Shown here: positions 52,323 to 63,649 of the stretch, one piece after another
How the letters are laid out: each line of letters starts with the position of its first letter
Numbering within the stretch: the stretch's first letter is position 1
DNA from: Diphasiastrum complanatum
Taxonomy: Eukaryota; Streptophyta; Lycopodiopsida; Lycopodiales; Lycopodiaceae
DNA: 64,000 nucleotides
Direction of reading: 5' to 3'
NCBI GenBank assembly: GCA_029204225.1
Contig: CM055098.1
Coordinates: 20,342,685 to 20,406,684, forward strand
Made by a program: the position numbers and the translations under genes
The notes under the pieces: model-generated
Database searches by the model: none
Told to the model about the DNA's origin: nothing
What the model saw: the letters and a program-made list of their open reading frames with translations, nothing else

Positions 52323-53482
52323 GGTTGGCTTCTATTTACAGTAAGTATTCCATTTTTGGTGATATTTGGATGTTTGATCAAGTTCTAGCATGATTTTGCA
52401 TTGCTTTGTTGATCAAATCTTACTAACCTTTGTTTTGTGAGTTGAACTTGTGGATCAAAAGCATATTTCAAGTCTATTGAAGATCAGAGGCTGAAAAGAA
52501 ACTATTTTGGATCAGATCATAACACCTAATCATTTGTGATTGTGAGGCTTGTGCATATTCAATACTAACAATGTTCTTTTCAATCCTATTGTTGACAATC
52601 TCCATTCTTGGATGAACACTCTCCTTAAGTGGATGAAAACTTCTCCTTAAGTGGATGACAAATGCTCTTTTGAGTGAGTTGTAATTCTCCTAAAGGCTGA
52701 GCAAAGCTCCCATTTGGATGAAAGATCCCCTTTTTTGGGTGAACATATTGTAAGCTCCATTGTGAAGAGCATATTGTAAAGATTGTCATCAATTTTGGCA
52801 TAAATTTTGGTGTACTTTGTTGAGCATGTAAGTAACTCTCCTTATGTAATTTGATTGGAGCATTTGCTGGAAGGTGTTAACCATTATGCAAGTGTGTTTT
52901 CAGGTTCTTAACAGGTTGAGGAACATTCTCATGTGAAGTGATCTTAGATCTACATCTAAACACCAAGATTTGACAAGATAGTGAAGCTAGTCTTGTGATT
53001 CACTAAGTGTGCTCATTCATTCACCTCTAAATCTTGTATTTATCACTTGCTGGAGTTTATAAACTTTTAGAAGTGTGGTTTACATGTGGTTTTACAGGTT
53101 GAATCAATATCTTAGTGTGTTGATCATATGTTGATCAAGTTTGTTCATTACTAGGTAATCTTGGCATCCTAGTTTTGGGTATTTTCTAAGAATGCAAGTA
53201 ACTCTTCACACCATAACTTGATTTGGTCACTTGCTGGAAAGTTTGAGAGCTTAAGCAAGAGTGTGTTCAGGTTGGTTTGATTTTGTAATCCATTCTTAGT
53301 GTGTGCAAAGTGTTGCATGTGTTTCAATCTTCCTTTCTATGCTTGGAAACCATCTAGGTTCAAGATAGAAGTGTTTTAGGGTCCTAAATCTTCATAGATC
53401 TCTTTATCTATCATTTGTTGAGAGAAAAGTGAGTGCTAAGTGCTTTAGGACAGAACCTAAAAGTTGAAGAAACATTAGAATC
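52323..53482 (+). other. Copia-A untranslated leader with degenerate repeats
   Basis: About 1.16 kb without a coding region, twice the leader of copia-B. It contains a doubled CTCCTTAAGTGGATGA (52620-52660) and three diverged units sharing AAGTAACTCT, (C)ATTTGCTGGAA or CACTTGCTGGA, then CAGGTT (about 52825-52915, 53040-53100, 53190-53275). Confidence 0.6.
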
Positions 53483-56341
53483 ATGGCTTCCAATGGTGGG
53501 ATCATGCTAGAGTCTAGTGAAAGGTTGAGTTCATCAAACTACTCTACTTGGAAAGTGAGGATGGAGTCCTTACTTGAGTTGAATGAACTCATGGACATAG
53601 TTGCAGAAATTGAAGAGAGACCTCTCACACTTCAAGAGCAACAAAGGTTTGATAAGAAGGCCAAAAGGGCTCTTCATATCATTAAAATGAATGTTACAAA
53701 TGAACTTCTCAAGGAAGTTGGAAAGTGTCAAAGTGCAAGTGAGGCATGGAATGCCTTAAAGAAGCTCTTTGAATCAAAGTCCACATCTAGGGTATTGACC
53801 CTAAGGAGACAAATATTTTCTAGTAGGCAAAGAGAGGGTGAAAGTGCTCATGCATTTATCTTGAGAGTTAAGTCCCTAAGTGATGATTTAGCATGCATTG
53901 ATGAGAACATAAAAGATGGTGAAATAGTCCAAGTTATGTTGAATGGTTTGCTAAATGAACATGCTAACCTTGTGCAAAGTTTTGCCATTCAAAGAGTCTT
54001 GCCAAGTGTGGTTGACCTGCAAGAAATTTTATTGGCTGAAGAACATAGGTTGCAATCAAAGCTTGATGGTGCATCCTTGCAAGGTGGAGGTGAAGAGGCT
54101 TTCTTCACAAAAGGCAAATTCAAGGGCAAAGGTAAAGGCAAAGGGAAATGGTCCAAAGGTGGTAACTTTGATCATGATGATCACTCTTCCTCTTCCTCTT
54201 CTACTAAGAACAATAAGTCAAAGTTCAAGTGCTTTTATTGTGGGATAAAAGGTCATTTTGCAAATGAATGTTATAAGAAGAAAAGAGAGCAAGGAGAGAG
54301 GCAAGGAAATCTTACAATAGATGAGGAAGAACATAACACATGTGAATCACTTGTTTTGACTTCAAGTTTGTTAGCCAACATAGATGATAATGATCCTTGG
54401 TGGATTGATAGTGGAGCCTCATCTCACATGACAAGACATAAGGAATACTTTACATCCTTATTGTCTTATGAGGGAGAAGGTAACATCATCTACACTGCAA
54501 ATGACGGTCAATGTGACATCAAAGGCATAGGCACTATTCCTATTTCCCTTTCAACAAATAGGAAAGCAAATCTTGAAAATGTTTTGTACATTCCTTCAAT
54601 CACTAAGAATTTGCTTAGTGTAAGTCAAATGATTGACAAAGGACTTGATGTGGAGTTCATTGGAGATGCATGTTTGATAAGTAAATGTGGATCCTTGATT
54701 GCTCAAGGTAGGAGGCATGGTAAACTTTTCAAGCTTGATGCATGTGTGATCTCTAATCATGAAGGATGTATGGCTAGGGAGCAATTGACAAACCAAGAAG
54801 TTTGGCACAAGAGGTTGGGCCATCCCAACTTCAAATCTTTGGAGGTAATGGCAAAGAAAGAGCTTGTTCTTGGTCTCCCTAAAAGTCTTGTTGCAAACAA
54901 TAGTGTTTGTGAACATTGTGCCTTGTCCAAATCTCATAGACTTGCTTATTCTAGATCTACTTCTAGATCTAAAGAAGCTTTTCAACTTGTGCATTATGAT
55001 ATTCATTCTTCTAGTACAACTAGCAATGGTGGGGCAAAGATGTATGCAACTTTCATTGATGACTTTAGTAGGTATACTTGGATCTATCTTCTTAAAAGTA
55101 AGGATGAAGTGTTTGCTGCATTTGTCAAGTTCAAGAATGAAATGGAAAACCAATTCAATACAAAGATCAAATGCTTAAGATCTGATAATGGAGGGGAATA
55201 CACCTCAAATAGGTTCAAAGACTTTTGTATAGCACATGGGATTAAGAGGGAGATGTCTAGTCCTAGGACTCCACAACAGAATGGAGTGGCCGAGAGGAAG
55301 AATAGAACCCTTTGTGAATGTGCCAAGGCAATGAGACTACATGCTAATCTTGCTAAGTCTTTTTGGGGGGAAGCTTTAGCATGTGCTAACTATCTATGTA
55401 ATAGATGGACAAGTGCTTCCTTGGATGGTAAAACTCCTCATGAGGTTCTTTATGGTAGAAGGCCGAGTGTCAAGCATTGTAGGATCTTTGGATGTACATG
55501 TTTTGTCAATATCACACTTGATGATAGAACTAAAGAAGATCCTTCATCAAAGAAGGGTGTGTTTGTTGGCTATAGTGAAGTAAGCAAGGCTTACAAAGTG
55601 TACATTCCTTCTACAAAGAAAGTTGTCATAAGTAGGGATGTCATCTTTCATGAAGAGAATGTTTCCAATGTTGTTGATGTTGATGTTGATGTGCCTACTA
55701 ATCATCATGATGTGCAAGATGTCTTGGATGAAGATGGAGATGCCACTCCAAAGCAAACTTCAAGGAAGACTCAAAGGCAAAGGGCTAAGCCATCAAGGCT
55801 AACCTATGATGAAAAAGGAAAGCAAGTGGTGGACAACTCTAACTTTGCTTTTCTTACCTCTTTTGATGAACCAACTTGTGTAGGTGAAGCAATTCAAAAG
55901 AAGGAATGGATCCAAGCCATGGATCATGAGCATCAAGCACTCATCAAAAGCAACACATGGAGGTTGGTAAAGCTTCCAAAGGACAAGAAGGCAATTGGTT
56001 GTAAGTGGATCTTCAAGATCAAGACAAATCAAGATGGATCAATCAACAAGTACAAGGCAAGGTTGGTGGCAAAGGGGTATGCTCAAGAATATGGTATTGA
56101 CTATGACGAGACCTTTGCACCCGTGGCAAAGATGGTAACTATTCGAATCCTAATCTCTCTTGCAACTCTTTATGATTGGGATATGTGGCAAATGGATGTT
56201 ACTAATGCCTTCTTGAATGGTGATCTTGAAGAAGATATTTACATGGAGCAACCCGAGGGCTATGTTTCACATGATGAGCCTAATCATGTGTGCTATCTCC
56301 AAAAGAGTTTGTATGGGCTAAAGCAAGCACCAAGGAGTTGA
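53483..56341 (+). pseudogene. Copia-A gag-pol, RT core deleted
   Basis: 952 open codons from MASNGGIMLESSERL through the knuckle CFYCGIKGHFANEC, protease PWWIDSGASSHM, HHCC region with CEHCALSKSH, integrase (HYDIHSS, RSDNGGEY, NGVAERKNRTL; D, D, E present) and the RT start (CKWIFKIKTNQDGS, QMDVTNAFLNGDLEE). It ends at KSLYGLKQAPRS. The next bases jump to the RNase H segment: relative to copia-B about 602 bases (50246-50847) are deleted, removing YVDD and shifting the frame. Gag, protease and integrase could still be made; RT could not. Confidence 0.93.
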
Positions 56342-56834
56342 TTCAGATTTTGCAGGTGATCAAATGGATAGGAAGTCAACAAGTGCCTTTGCAATCTATC
56401 TTGGAGATGGAGTGGTCTCATGGCTATCAAAGAAGCAACCAACTATCTCTCTATCTTCCACCGAAGCCGAGTACAAGGCATTAACAACATGCACCAAGGA
56501 GATTCTTTGGATCAAGAGGATGTTATTGGATCTTCACTTGCTGGAACCAGAGAAGACTCCAATCATACTTTGTGATAACCTTTCAGCCCAAAGCTTGGCA
56601 AGCAATCCTGTTTTTCATGCAAGGAGCAAGCACATTGAGATTGCTCACCATTTTGTGAGAGATCAAGTCATTGCCAAAGAGGTGGAGCTTCAACATGTCT
56701 CTTCAAAGGAGTGTGTGGCTGATATCTTCACCAAACCATTGGGAAAGGACCTATATTTAATGCATAGATCTAATCTTGGAATGTGCTCAAAGACTATGTT
56801 GAAACTAGCATCCAATGTTGAAGAGGGAGTGTGA
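56342..56834 (+). pseudogene. Copia-A RNase H remainder
   Basis: After the deletion, the frame 56364-56834 gives MDRKSTSAFAIYLGDGVVSW, SLSSTEAEYKAL, LCDNLSAQSLASNPVFHARS, ECVADIFTKPLGKDL and the terminal NVEEGV. The first RNase H Asp region lies across the junction (DSDFAGD). The stop again overlaps the LTR start at 56830. Confidence 0.92.
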
Positions 56835-57484
56835 AAATTGTCAACATTTCCTAGCTAGTTTGAGACCTAAATTGGCTAAAATTGTAAATAGTTTTGGTTC
56901 TGGAGTTTTGCACGTGTGAACCAGGCCACAATGTTTTTATTTACTGTATTTTTTCAGTATGATGAAGTGTCAAACTTCATACCCTTCAAAATGAGACCAT
57001 TTTGATGTATTTTGGTCATATAAGCCATTTTTAGCTATTTTTCCTATATAGGGAATATCTAGGGTCAAGTACCTTCTAGAGAGAGGAGAGAGAGTCATCT
57101 TCCTCATCCATAAATAGTAGGGAAGTCGTGGAGAACAGGTTGGAGAAACCTTTTGTATGCTTCATTGAGATCAATAGATCATTGTCATTGTTTCTTCCTC
57201 CATTGAGAGCATTGTTGTGTGTATTGTCTTCAAGCTATTGTGTATGATCTTAGGTGCTTTCCAAAAGTGGTAGGCTGATGTATTATGGACTGTATAATGC
57301 TATTTTGGGCCGCACTTGATGTTTATGGAAGTTTCCATTTGTGATAAATGCTTTTTGATCAAGTTCTTTGCATTCTAGGTAGCATAGAATGTGTTGCCAA
57401 TTCCTAGCTTATGTAGTTTGGAGTGCAAGCATTCAAGCCAATGATCTTGGAGTTTAGATCCACTTAGGATCTGTATTTTTCACA
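56830..57484 (+). mobile_element. Copia-A 3' LTR, 655 bp
   Basis: Starts TGTGAAAATTGTC and ends TTTTTCACA, followed by CCAAA. By eye identical to the two parts of the 5' LTR. G-box CACGTGTGAA near 56911. Confidence 0.95.
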
Positions 57485-58040
57485 CCAAATATGACATTCG
57501 ACAAAGCAGTCAGTCTTGTCGCTGATGAGAGACTGATGAGAGATGAAGGAGAGAGAAGCAATGATCAAGAGAAAGCTCTCTTCACAAAAGGGAAGAAGAC
57601 AAAACAAAAGCAAGCCAAGATTCGAGAAGATGAAGCCCTCGAATAAGCAATCTTCTTCCTGCGATCACTGTCACAAACCAGGTCATACGGCCAACAATAC
57701 CTTCCATGCACTGCAAGAAAAAAGGGCATTCTACATACGATTGCAAATTCAACCCAAAAGGAAAGAACAAAACTGAAAAGACAAATGTTGCAGAGTCATC
57801 TAAGGATGCTGAAAGAGGTGACGAAGCTTTCACAGTACTCGATGAAACCTCAACAAGCTAGTCTGAACATGACTACGATGTAGTCATTGATTTAGGAGCA
57901 ACTTCACACATAAGTCTTGATCGACTATTGCGAACTCAGAACCAATAGAGCAGTGATTCTGGGCGATGGAAGCAGACACGATGTCAAAGGCATCGGCACT
58001 CTACAGCTACAAACATTGTTAGACCAAGCAGAGCTGCCAT
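57485..58040 (+). pseudogene. Copia-C gag end, knuckle and protease remnant
   Basis: Resumes gag after copia-A with MTFDKAVSLVADERL, then KALFTKGKK. A knuckle near 57660 reads CDHCHKPGHTANNT (last Cys lost) and a second half-knuckle lies in another frame. Protease reads DVVIDLGATSHIS, so D-S-G has become D-L-G. Frameshifts and stops occur throughout. Confidence 0.8.
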
Positions 58041-59259
58041 GAGCACTCTATGTCCCTCACTCAGAATAGATCTGCTATCTGTCTCCAAAATGGCAGACCT
58101 AGGCATGCGAGTTTTGTTCGACGACAATACATGCCGCATGATCGAGAAGACGACAAACAAGTTGTTGATGGTCGGATGTAGAGAAGGAAATCTCTACCAG
58201 GCCAAAATAATCAGCAACTCTGATAGCATATTAAATGCTTCAGAAATTGAAGATCAGCTCTGGCATAGGAGAATGTATCATCTGAACATGCGGAGCCTGT
58301 ATGACATGAGCAGAAAGGACATTGTCATAGGTCTCAAGATTTCAAGACCCGAAACTGAGTTCTACGAAGCTTGTCAGGAAGACAAGCAACATCGGAATCC
58401 ATTCATGCATGAGGGAAGAAGAGCCAAGGAAGTTCTTGAGCTCGTCCACTCTGATGTTTGTGGACCGATGAAAACAAATTCGCTCTCAACTTCGAGATAC
58501 TTTTTGATGTTCATAAATGATTACAACCGGATGACCACGATCTTCTACTTGAAGAAGAAATCTGAAGTGTTTGATTCCTTCAAGAAGTTTGTGGCATTTG
58601 TAGAGCGACACACCTTGCAAAGATCCAGATCCTTAGATCTGACAACAGAGGTGAATACAAAAGCACAGAATTCTCAAGATTCTGCAAAGAACAGGGGATA
58701 GAACTCCAATTCACTCCTGCATACACACCAAAATACAACGGTGTGGCAAAAAGAAGAAACATAATGCTAGTCGAAGAAGCCAGATGCATTATGGCATAGG
58801 CTCAATTGCCAGGTCAATTCTAGACTGAGGCAATAGCTGCAACTGTACACTTGCAGAATAGATCTACAATGATTGCGCTGCAGCAAAATACAATACGAGA
58901 TGTGGACAGATAGAAAACTGGATCTATCATACGTACGGGTGTTTGGATGTACAACATACAAGCACATTTTCAAAGAAAAAAAAAACAAGCTCGATGACAA
59001 ATCTGAACAAACAATCATGGTCGGCTACTCGAATGGAACACATGTGTACAGGCTCTACAACCCAACCACAAAGAAGGTTGTTTCAAACAGAGATGTGAAG
59101 TTTGATGAGTCCACATTCCCTGTACTGAAAGACAAAAGAGGCCATGAGATCTTCACATTGCTGCTCATTCAAGAGGGAGATCGAGGACAAACATCAAATC
59201 AGAATGCAGAGCCGCAGACTCCAGAGCAGCAAGAAGCAGAGGATCAACCCCACGAATAA
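58039..59259 (+). pseudogene. Copia-C pre-integrase and integrase
   Basis: 58039-58701 gives LRIDLLSVSKMADLGMRVLF, a histidine region with LWHRRMYHLNMRSLYDM, then FYEACQEDKQHRNPF and integrase start HSDVCGPMKTNS. The core is frameshifted near 58610. Other frames continue with ILRSDNRGEYKS and NGVAKRRNIMLVEEARCIMA (the catalytic Glu of AERRN is Lys here), with TAG stops. 58873-59259 gives VRVFGCTTYKHIF, GYSNGTHVYRLYNPTTKKVV and an acidic Gln-rich linker. Not functional. Confidence 0.85.
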
Positions 59260-60970
59260 CAAACGTTCGAGCAGTGATGAAACGAACCTTGAACGTTAAC
59301 GAGACAAAGAAAATCTCCAGACCGCTACTTTGACAATCTTCAATGGAGCGAAGACACGTAGTTCGAGTATTGTAGCTTCACAGAAGAGCCAACAACATAC
59401 CAAGAAGCTATCCAGAGTCCAGAGGGAGAATTCTGAAAGCATGCAATGTCAGAGGAGATTGAGTCGATGAGACGAACCGAGGCATGGACATTAGAGCCAC
59501 TGCCAGAAAACAGAAAGATAGTCGACCGCAAGTGGGTGTATAAGAAAAAGATGAAATCAGATGGCACCATTGGCCGCTACAAGGCCAGGCTTGTCATGAA
59601 GGGCTACACGTAGAGATATGGTGTCGATTATTTCGACACATATTCGCCCATGGTCAAGATGACAAGCATAAGGCTACTCCTTGCATACGCCACACAGTAC
59701 AATCTGGAAATTCACCAGATTGACGTGAAAACAGCCTTTCTCCATGGAGATCTAGAGGAGGAAATCTTCATGAAGCAACCTAAAGGCTATGAAGACCCTG
59801 AAAACAGACAATATGTTTGTCAATTGTAGAGATGCATCTACGGTCTAAAACAGACATCATGAGCCTGGTATAAAAAGCTTGATGGTCTTCTGAAGTCTCT
59901 AGACTTCAATCCTACTCAACCAGACTACAATGTCTACATTAAAAGAGTAGGAAAGGATTTTGTGATATTGACCATTTTCATGGATAATTCGCTGATGATA
60001 GGAAATTCCTTGATGCTGATCAAAGACACGAAGAGTCAGATTTCTAAGAGCTACAAAATCACAGATCTTGGAGAAGCAACGAAATGCCTAGGGCTGGAGA
60101 TTAGAAGAGATCGAACAAAGGGCGAAATACACTTGAGTCAATCAAAGTATGCCAAAAAAGTGCTAAAGCAGTACCACATGATGGACTGCAAGGAAAAGGC
60201 TACACCAATGATTGCTGGAGCCAAGCTCATGAAGCAAGAATGCCCAAAAACGGAAGAGGAAAAGCAGAAGATGGCAGGTATACCCTACCAAAACTTAATC
60301 GGTAGTCTAATGTACTTAACAATTTGTACCAGACTCGATCTGGCTTTCTTTGTTTATGCATTGAGCTAGTTCTCTTCAAATCCTGGCATGGCACATTGGC
60401 AAATGGCCAAACGAATCCTACGGTATTTGAAGGATTCCCAGAATATGGGATTAACCTACAGAGCTGAAAACAATGAAAAAGGATTCAAGTTGCACCACTA
60501 CAATGATGCAAGTTGGGAGAGCTACAAAGATGATAGCAAGTCCATTACTGGAGGATGTACAATAGCATGCGGAACTGCAATCAGCTAGATATGCAAAAAG
60601 CATACCTTGGTGGCTCAATCCTCTTGCGAAACTGAGTATGTCGCAGTTTCAAAGGTCGCGAATGAGGTAGTATGGCTACAAATGATGCTGGAGGCAATCG
60701 GGATACCACAAGAAGGACCAAGCACGATGATGATGGATTCTCAGAGTATCATCTATCTGTCCCAAGATCCTGTCTTCCATTCAAAGACAAAGCACATACC
60801 TCTGAAGTACCATCACATTCGAGATTTGATCTTGAAAGGAGAGCTCCAGGTCCAGTATGTAAAATCAAAAAATATGATTGCAGATCTGCTCACAAAACCG
60901 CTCGACAAGTTTTCCAAGCAAAGAAAGGCAATTGGATTAAACGAACAAAGCTGCAAGGTTCAAGAGGGAG
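59260..60970 (+). pseudogene. Copia-C RT and RNase H
   Basis: Shifting frames give DRKWVYKKKMKSDGTIGRYK, KTAFLHGDLEEEIFMKQPKG, CIYGLKQ and QSKYAKKVLKQYHMMDCK. The catalytic motif reads FMDNSLMIG instead of YVDDLLIIG, losing one Asp. RNase H has HHYNDASWE and SSCETEYVAVS, with a stop where AISW should be, and ends ADLLTKPLDKFSKQR. TAG or TGA codons replace expected Gln, Trp or Arg at about 59611, 59827, 59861, 60367 and 60586. The frame runs into the 3' LTR without its own stop. Confidence 0.88.
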
Positions 60971-61738
60971 TGTTAGAAATGGTGAACTCCTGCAACTTTG
61001 TTGCAGCACGAAAAAGAAACGAAGGTCGAACGAGAACGATTCATGATAGTCAATGTGTCTTTGACTCAAAGAACGAACGATTCGCGGATCATTCGTGGAT
61101 CGTAAACATACCTCCAAGACCGCAAACTGCAAAGGGGCGCAAAACGAAAGACTACGAAAGAGACAAAAAGAACAAAAGCAAATGGGAGATTACGAAACAA
61201 ATGAAGAAGAATCTTTGACGCTGCCAGCTGGTAGCTCAACGGGCTTCACACCCAGCTGAAACGAATGGCAACGATGGAGACTAACTAACTAGTTGATTAG
61301 CGTTAACTAGTCTTGTGATTCTACATTTAGCTATCTTGTAAACTCCACACAGTGGAGATATAAAAATGATCATCTTTGGAGCATTAAAAACAAAGAATCT
61401 GAATTGAGAGAGATCTATAAGAGACAAAGAGAGAGAGGTAGCGAGTAGAGCGAAAAAGAAAAATACTAGAAACTATAGTTGTGCATGAAAGTATGCCAAC
61501 GAACAAAACATAGTGAAAGAGCAGAGTGTCATTCCGCCAACGAGCGAGACACTAACGATCTCGATCTAAAAACAAAACTGATAATACAGTCGCTCTATTT
61601 TCGTGCATCTCTTTTGTCTTGTGCTGTCATTTTGTCTTGATTGCTAGAATAGAATGTGTTTTGTGATGTGTAGTCGCATGTCTGGGATTCTGTAAATAGC
61701 TTCTGCGCAAAAGAAAAACAGTCTCGCTTCCCGCGATA
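60971..61738 (+). mobile_element. Copia-C 3' LTR, 768 bp
   Basis: Starts TGTTAGAAATGG after GTTCAAGAGGGAG and ends CCCGCGATA, the last CA mutated from the 5' copy CGACA, then ACAGC duplication. TATA box 61359-61366. An open frame from pol extends about 240 bases into it. Confidence 0.9.
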
Positions 61739-61743
61739 ACAGC

Positions 61744-62466
61744 CTTGAATTTCGTGGTTGTTTCTCTTGCAGTATCTGCAAAACAGCTTCTTCTTTGTCT
61801 ATGGATTCGACTATTCTTTGTGTTGAGCTGGTTTCTGGTCTGGCTTTGATTGCTTCGGGCCCTTTCTTCTTTTTCTGCTTAGTCATGCTCTTGTTGGTGT
61901 ATAAGGTGTGAGAATCAGTCGAGGAACTTGAGGCTTCATTCCTCCGTGTGTCTTCCTGCAACAACATAGTAAAGACTCTCGAAAGAGTCAGTTCTAGATT
62001 AGTCGTGATGATCATCACCCAGTTGTTGTATAAGCTTGGCAAGCTTGTAAGCAGTTGCATCACTGCATCTTGATCGTCTATGATAGATCCGACAGTGGCC
62101 ATTTTCCTTAGCAGGTTCTTGAATTGATTAATGTGATTCTGTAGAGAATCACCATTCGTCATCTTGAGGGAGTAAAATTTCTTCCTGAGATGTAGCTTGG
62201 AAGCTATATCTCGCACTTCGTATAGTGTGCTCAAGATGTCTTAGACTTCTTTTGATGTCTGAGCTTCGGATACATGGCCGATCTGAGTATCCGTAATGTT
62301 GAGGATGAGCTTTTCCATCCTTCAGCCTCCATGTGGCGATTGTTGTGTCGTCTGCTTCAGGTTTCTCTTTTGCACCTGTAACAATGTCATACAATTTTTT
62401 AGCCATAAGTACAATTTTCATCTTAAATTTTCACGTATGGTAATTGGCTCCATCAAGCTTGTCCAT
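61744..62466 (-). pseudogene. Copia-D gag, first half
   Basis: Gag begins MDKLDGANY at 62466, with a TGA where Trp is expected (YHT*KFKMK). It runs through frames giving KKLYDIVTGAKEKPEADDTT, ILSTLYEVRDIASKLHLRKK, FKNLLRKMATVGSIID and LELTLSRVFTMLLQEDTRRN. The knuckle CRYCKRNNHEIQ is cut by copia-C just before its last Cys and resumes at 44419. Confidence 0.85.
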
Positions 62467-62747
62467 GATAGAACTGGCTTTCCCTTGGGAATCCATGTGA
62501 AAGAATTAGTCTAAGTGAGTTCAGCTGGCTTTGAAATTGCCAATTTTTCACCAAATTTTTTCCTGTCTGATGCTATGCACAGGCTAATAATCCCTCTGCT
62601 GAGCTTAGCAAGTCTCTATAAATTAGAAACCGTTCACTAGTGCTTCTCTTTCCGTCTTCAACCCGTCGTAAAGCCTCGAACTCTCAGAAGACAGTTCTCC
62701 CGAAGCTCTCTTCAACGACGACACTGTACTGTGTATATTCCCTGTAC

Positions 62748-62761
62748 GGCTCTGATACCAA
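62748..62761 (-). other. Copia-D primer-binding site
   Basis: The minus strand reads TTGGTATCAGAGCC, a perfect tRNA-Met complement, about 280 bases upstream of gag. The intervening leader has no other feature. Confidence 0.8.
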
Positions 62762-62770
62762 CTTAGAATT

Positions 62771-63009
62771 TGCTTTCACAGGAACACAGATCATGCTACA
62801 CAGTAACACTGACAAAAAATCACTCTCCTCAGCAAGCTCACATAGCAACTGTATTTCTCAAAATGAAATTACACTGTACATATAGTTGTTCACTCAGGCA
62901 ACTCATGCATGACCCAGGTTGCCGTTGGCGGGACGCGTGTCCCGTCGACTTGCCTCGTGGTGAGGCCAACTGATCCTTATCCATTGATAGGACCCACAGT
63001 ACAGTAACA
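62771..63009 (-). mobile_element. Copia-D 5' LTR, about 240 bp
   Basis: On the minus strand it would begin TGTTACTGTACTG at 63009 and end GTGAAAGCA before the primer site. The boundaries are inferred from the TG/CA ends, the primer site, and the return of copia-B-type gag to the right. No second copy is available. Unusually short compared with the 650-770 bp of its neighbours. Confidence 0.45.
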
Positions 63010-63649
63010 TAATGATTCTAACTTTAATTCTAACTATAGCATCCTCTTGAAGTGTCAATGTAGATCCACCTCTTGCTTGAAGCCTTATATTCCTCATTGA
63101 TCAAGATCTCTGAAGATCCATCAAACTTGGCAAAGTCTTTTGAATAGCAATACTTTGAACAATGTTAGCATGAGCATCCAACAAGCCATTAAGAATTACT
63201 TGAATAAGCTCTCCTTCCTTAATGCTTTCATCAATGCAAGCCAACTCATCATTCAATGCTTTCATTCTCAAAACAAAAGTACTTGGACTTTCTTCATTCT
63301 TTTGAAAATAAGAAAATATTTGCCTTCTTAGAGTCAACACTCTAGAAGTAGACTTGGATTCATAAAGCTTCTTCAATGAATTCCAAGCTTCCAAAGATGA
63401 TGTGCACTTACCAACTTCCTTGAGAAGTTCATTGGTAACATTCATCTTTATCATGTGTAGAGCCTTATTGGACCTCTTGTTATACCTCATTTGATTTTGT
63501 TTTGATGTTGGTCTCTCCTCCAAACCTACAGCAATATCCAAAACATCATTCATCTCAAGAAGTGACTCCATCCTCACTTTCCACAATGAATAGTTACTTG
63601 AGATAAGCCTATCATTGGCTTCCAACATGACTCCAATTGAGGTTGCCAT
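63010..63649 (-). pseudogene. Copia-B-type gag fragment at window edge
   Basis: Starts at 63649, MATSIGVMLEANDRLISSNY, SLWKVRMESLLEMNDVLDIA, and follows copia-B gag closely (KALHMIKMNVTNELLKEVGK, SKSTSRVLTLRRQIF) to DLQ, where a small indel near 63105 shifts the frame. EEYRLQARGGS-like sequence continues to about 63040. It is then cut by the copia-D LTR, so copia-D inserted in or recombined with this element. Confidence 0.85.

Larger units (their letters stand above)
45789..57484 (+). mobile_element. Copia-A, inserted in copia-C gag
   Basis: Flanked by perfect CCAAA duplications (45784-45788, 57485-57489). The 5' LTR is split by copia-B (45789-46119 plus 51986-52309, 655 bases together) and the 3' LTR is 56830-57484 (655 bases). 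By eye the two LTRs are identical. Pol has an internal deletion removing the RT catalytic core, so the copy cannot reverse-transcribe itself. Confidence 0.93.
44425..61738 (+). mobile_element. Copia-C, interrupted by copia-A and copia-B
   Basis: Plus-strand copia inserted in copia-D, flanked by ACAGT (44420-44424) and ACAGC (61739-61743), a 5-bp duplication with one change. It consists of a 5' LTR (44425-45113), a primer-site array, gag split at 45788/57485, pol with many stops, and a 3' LTR (60971-61738). Without the nested elements it is about 5.6 kb. Confidence 0.9.

Noticed and set aside
60672-61046. 124-codon open frame overlapping the copia-C RNase H
   Set aside because: Alternative-frame shadow of the RNase H coding region and LTR.
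62903-63097. 64-codon open frame on the minus strand
   Set aside because: Its start reads copia-B-type gag and its end runs into the copia-D LTR; not a separate gene.
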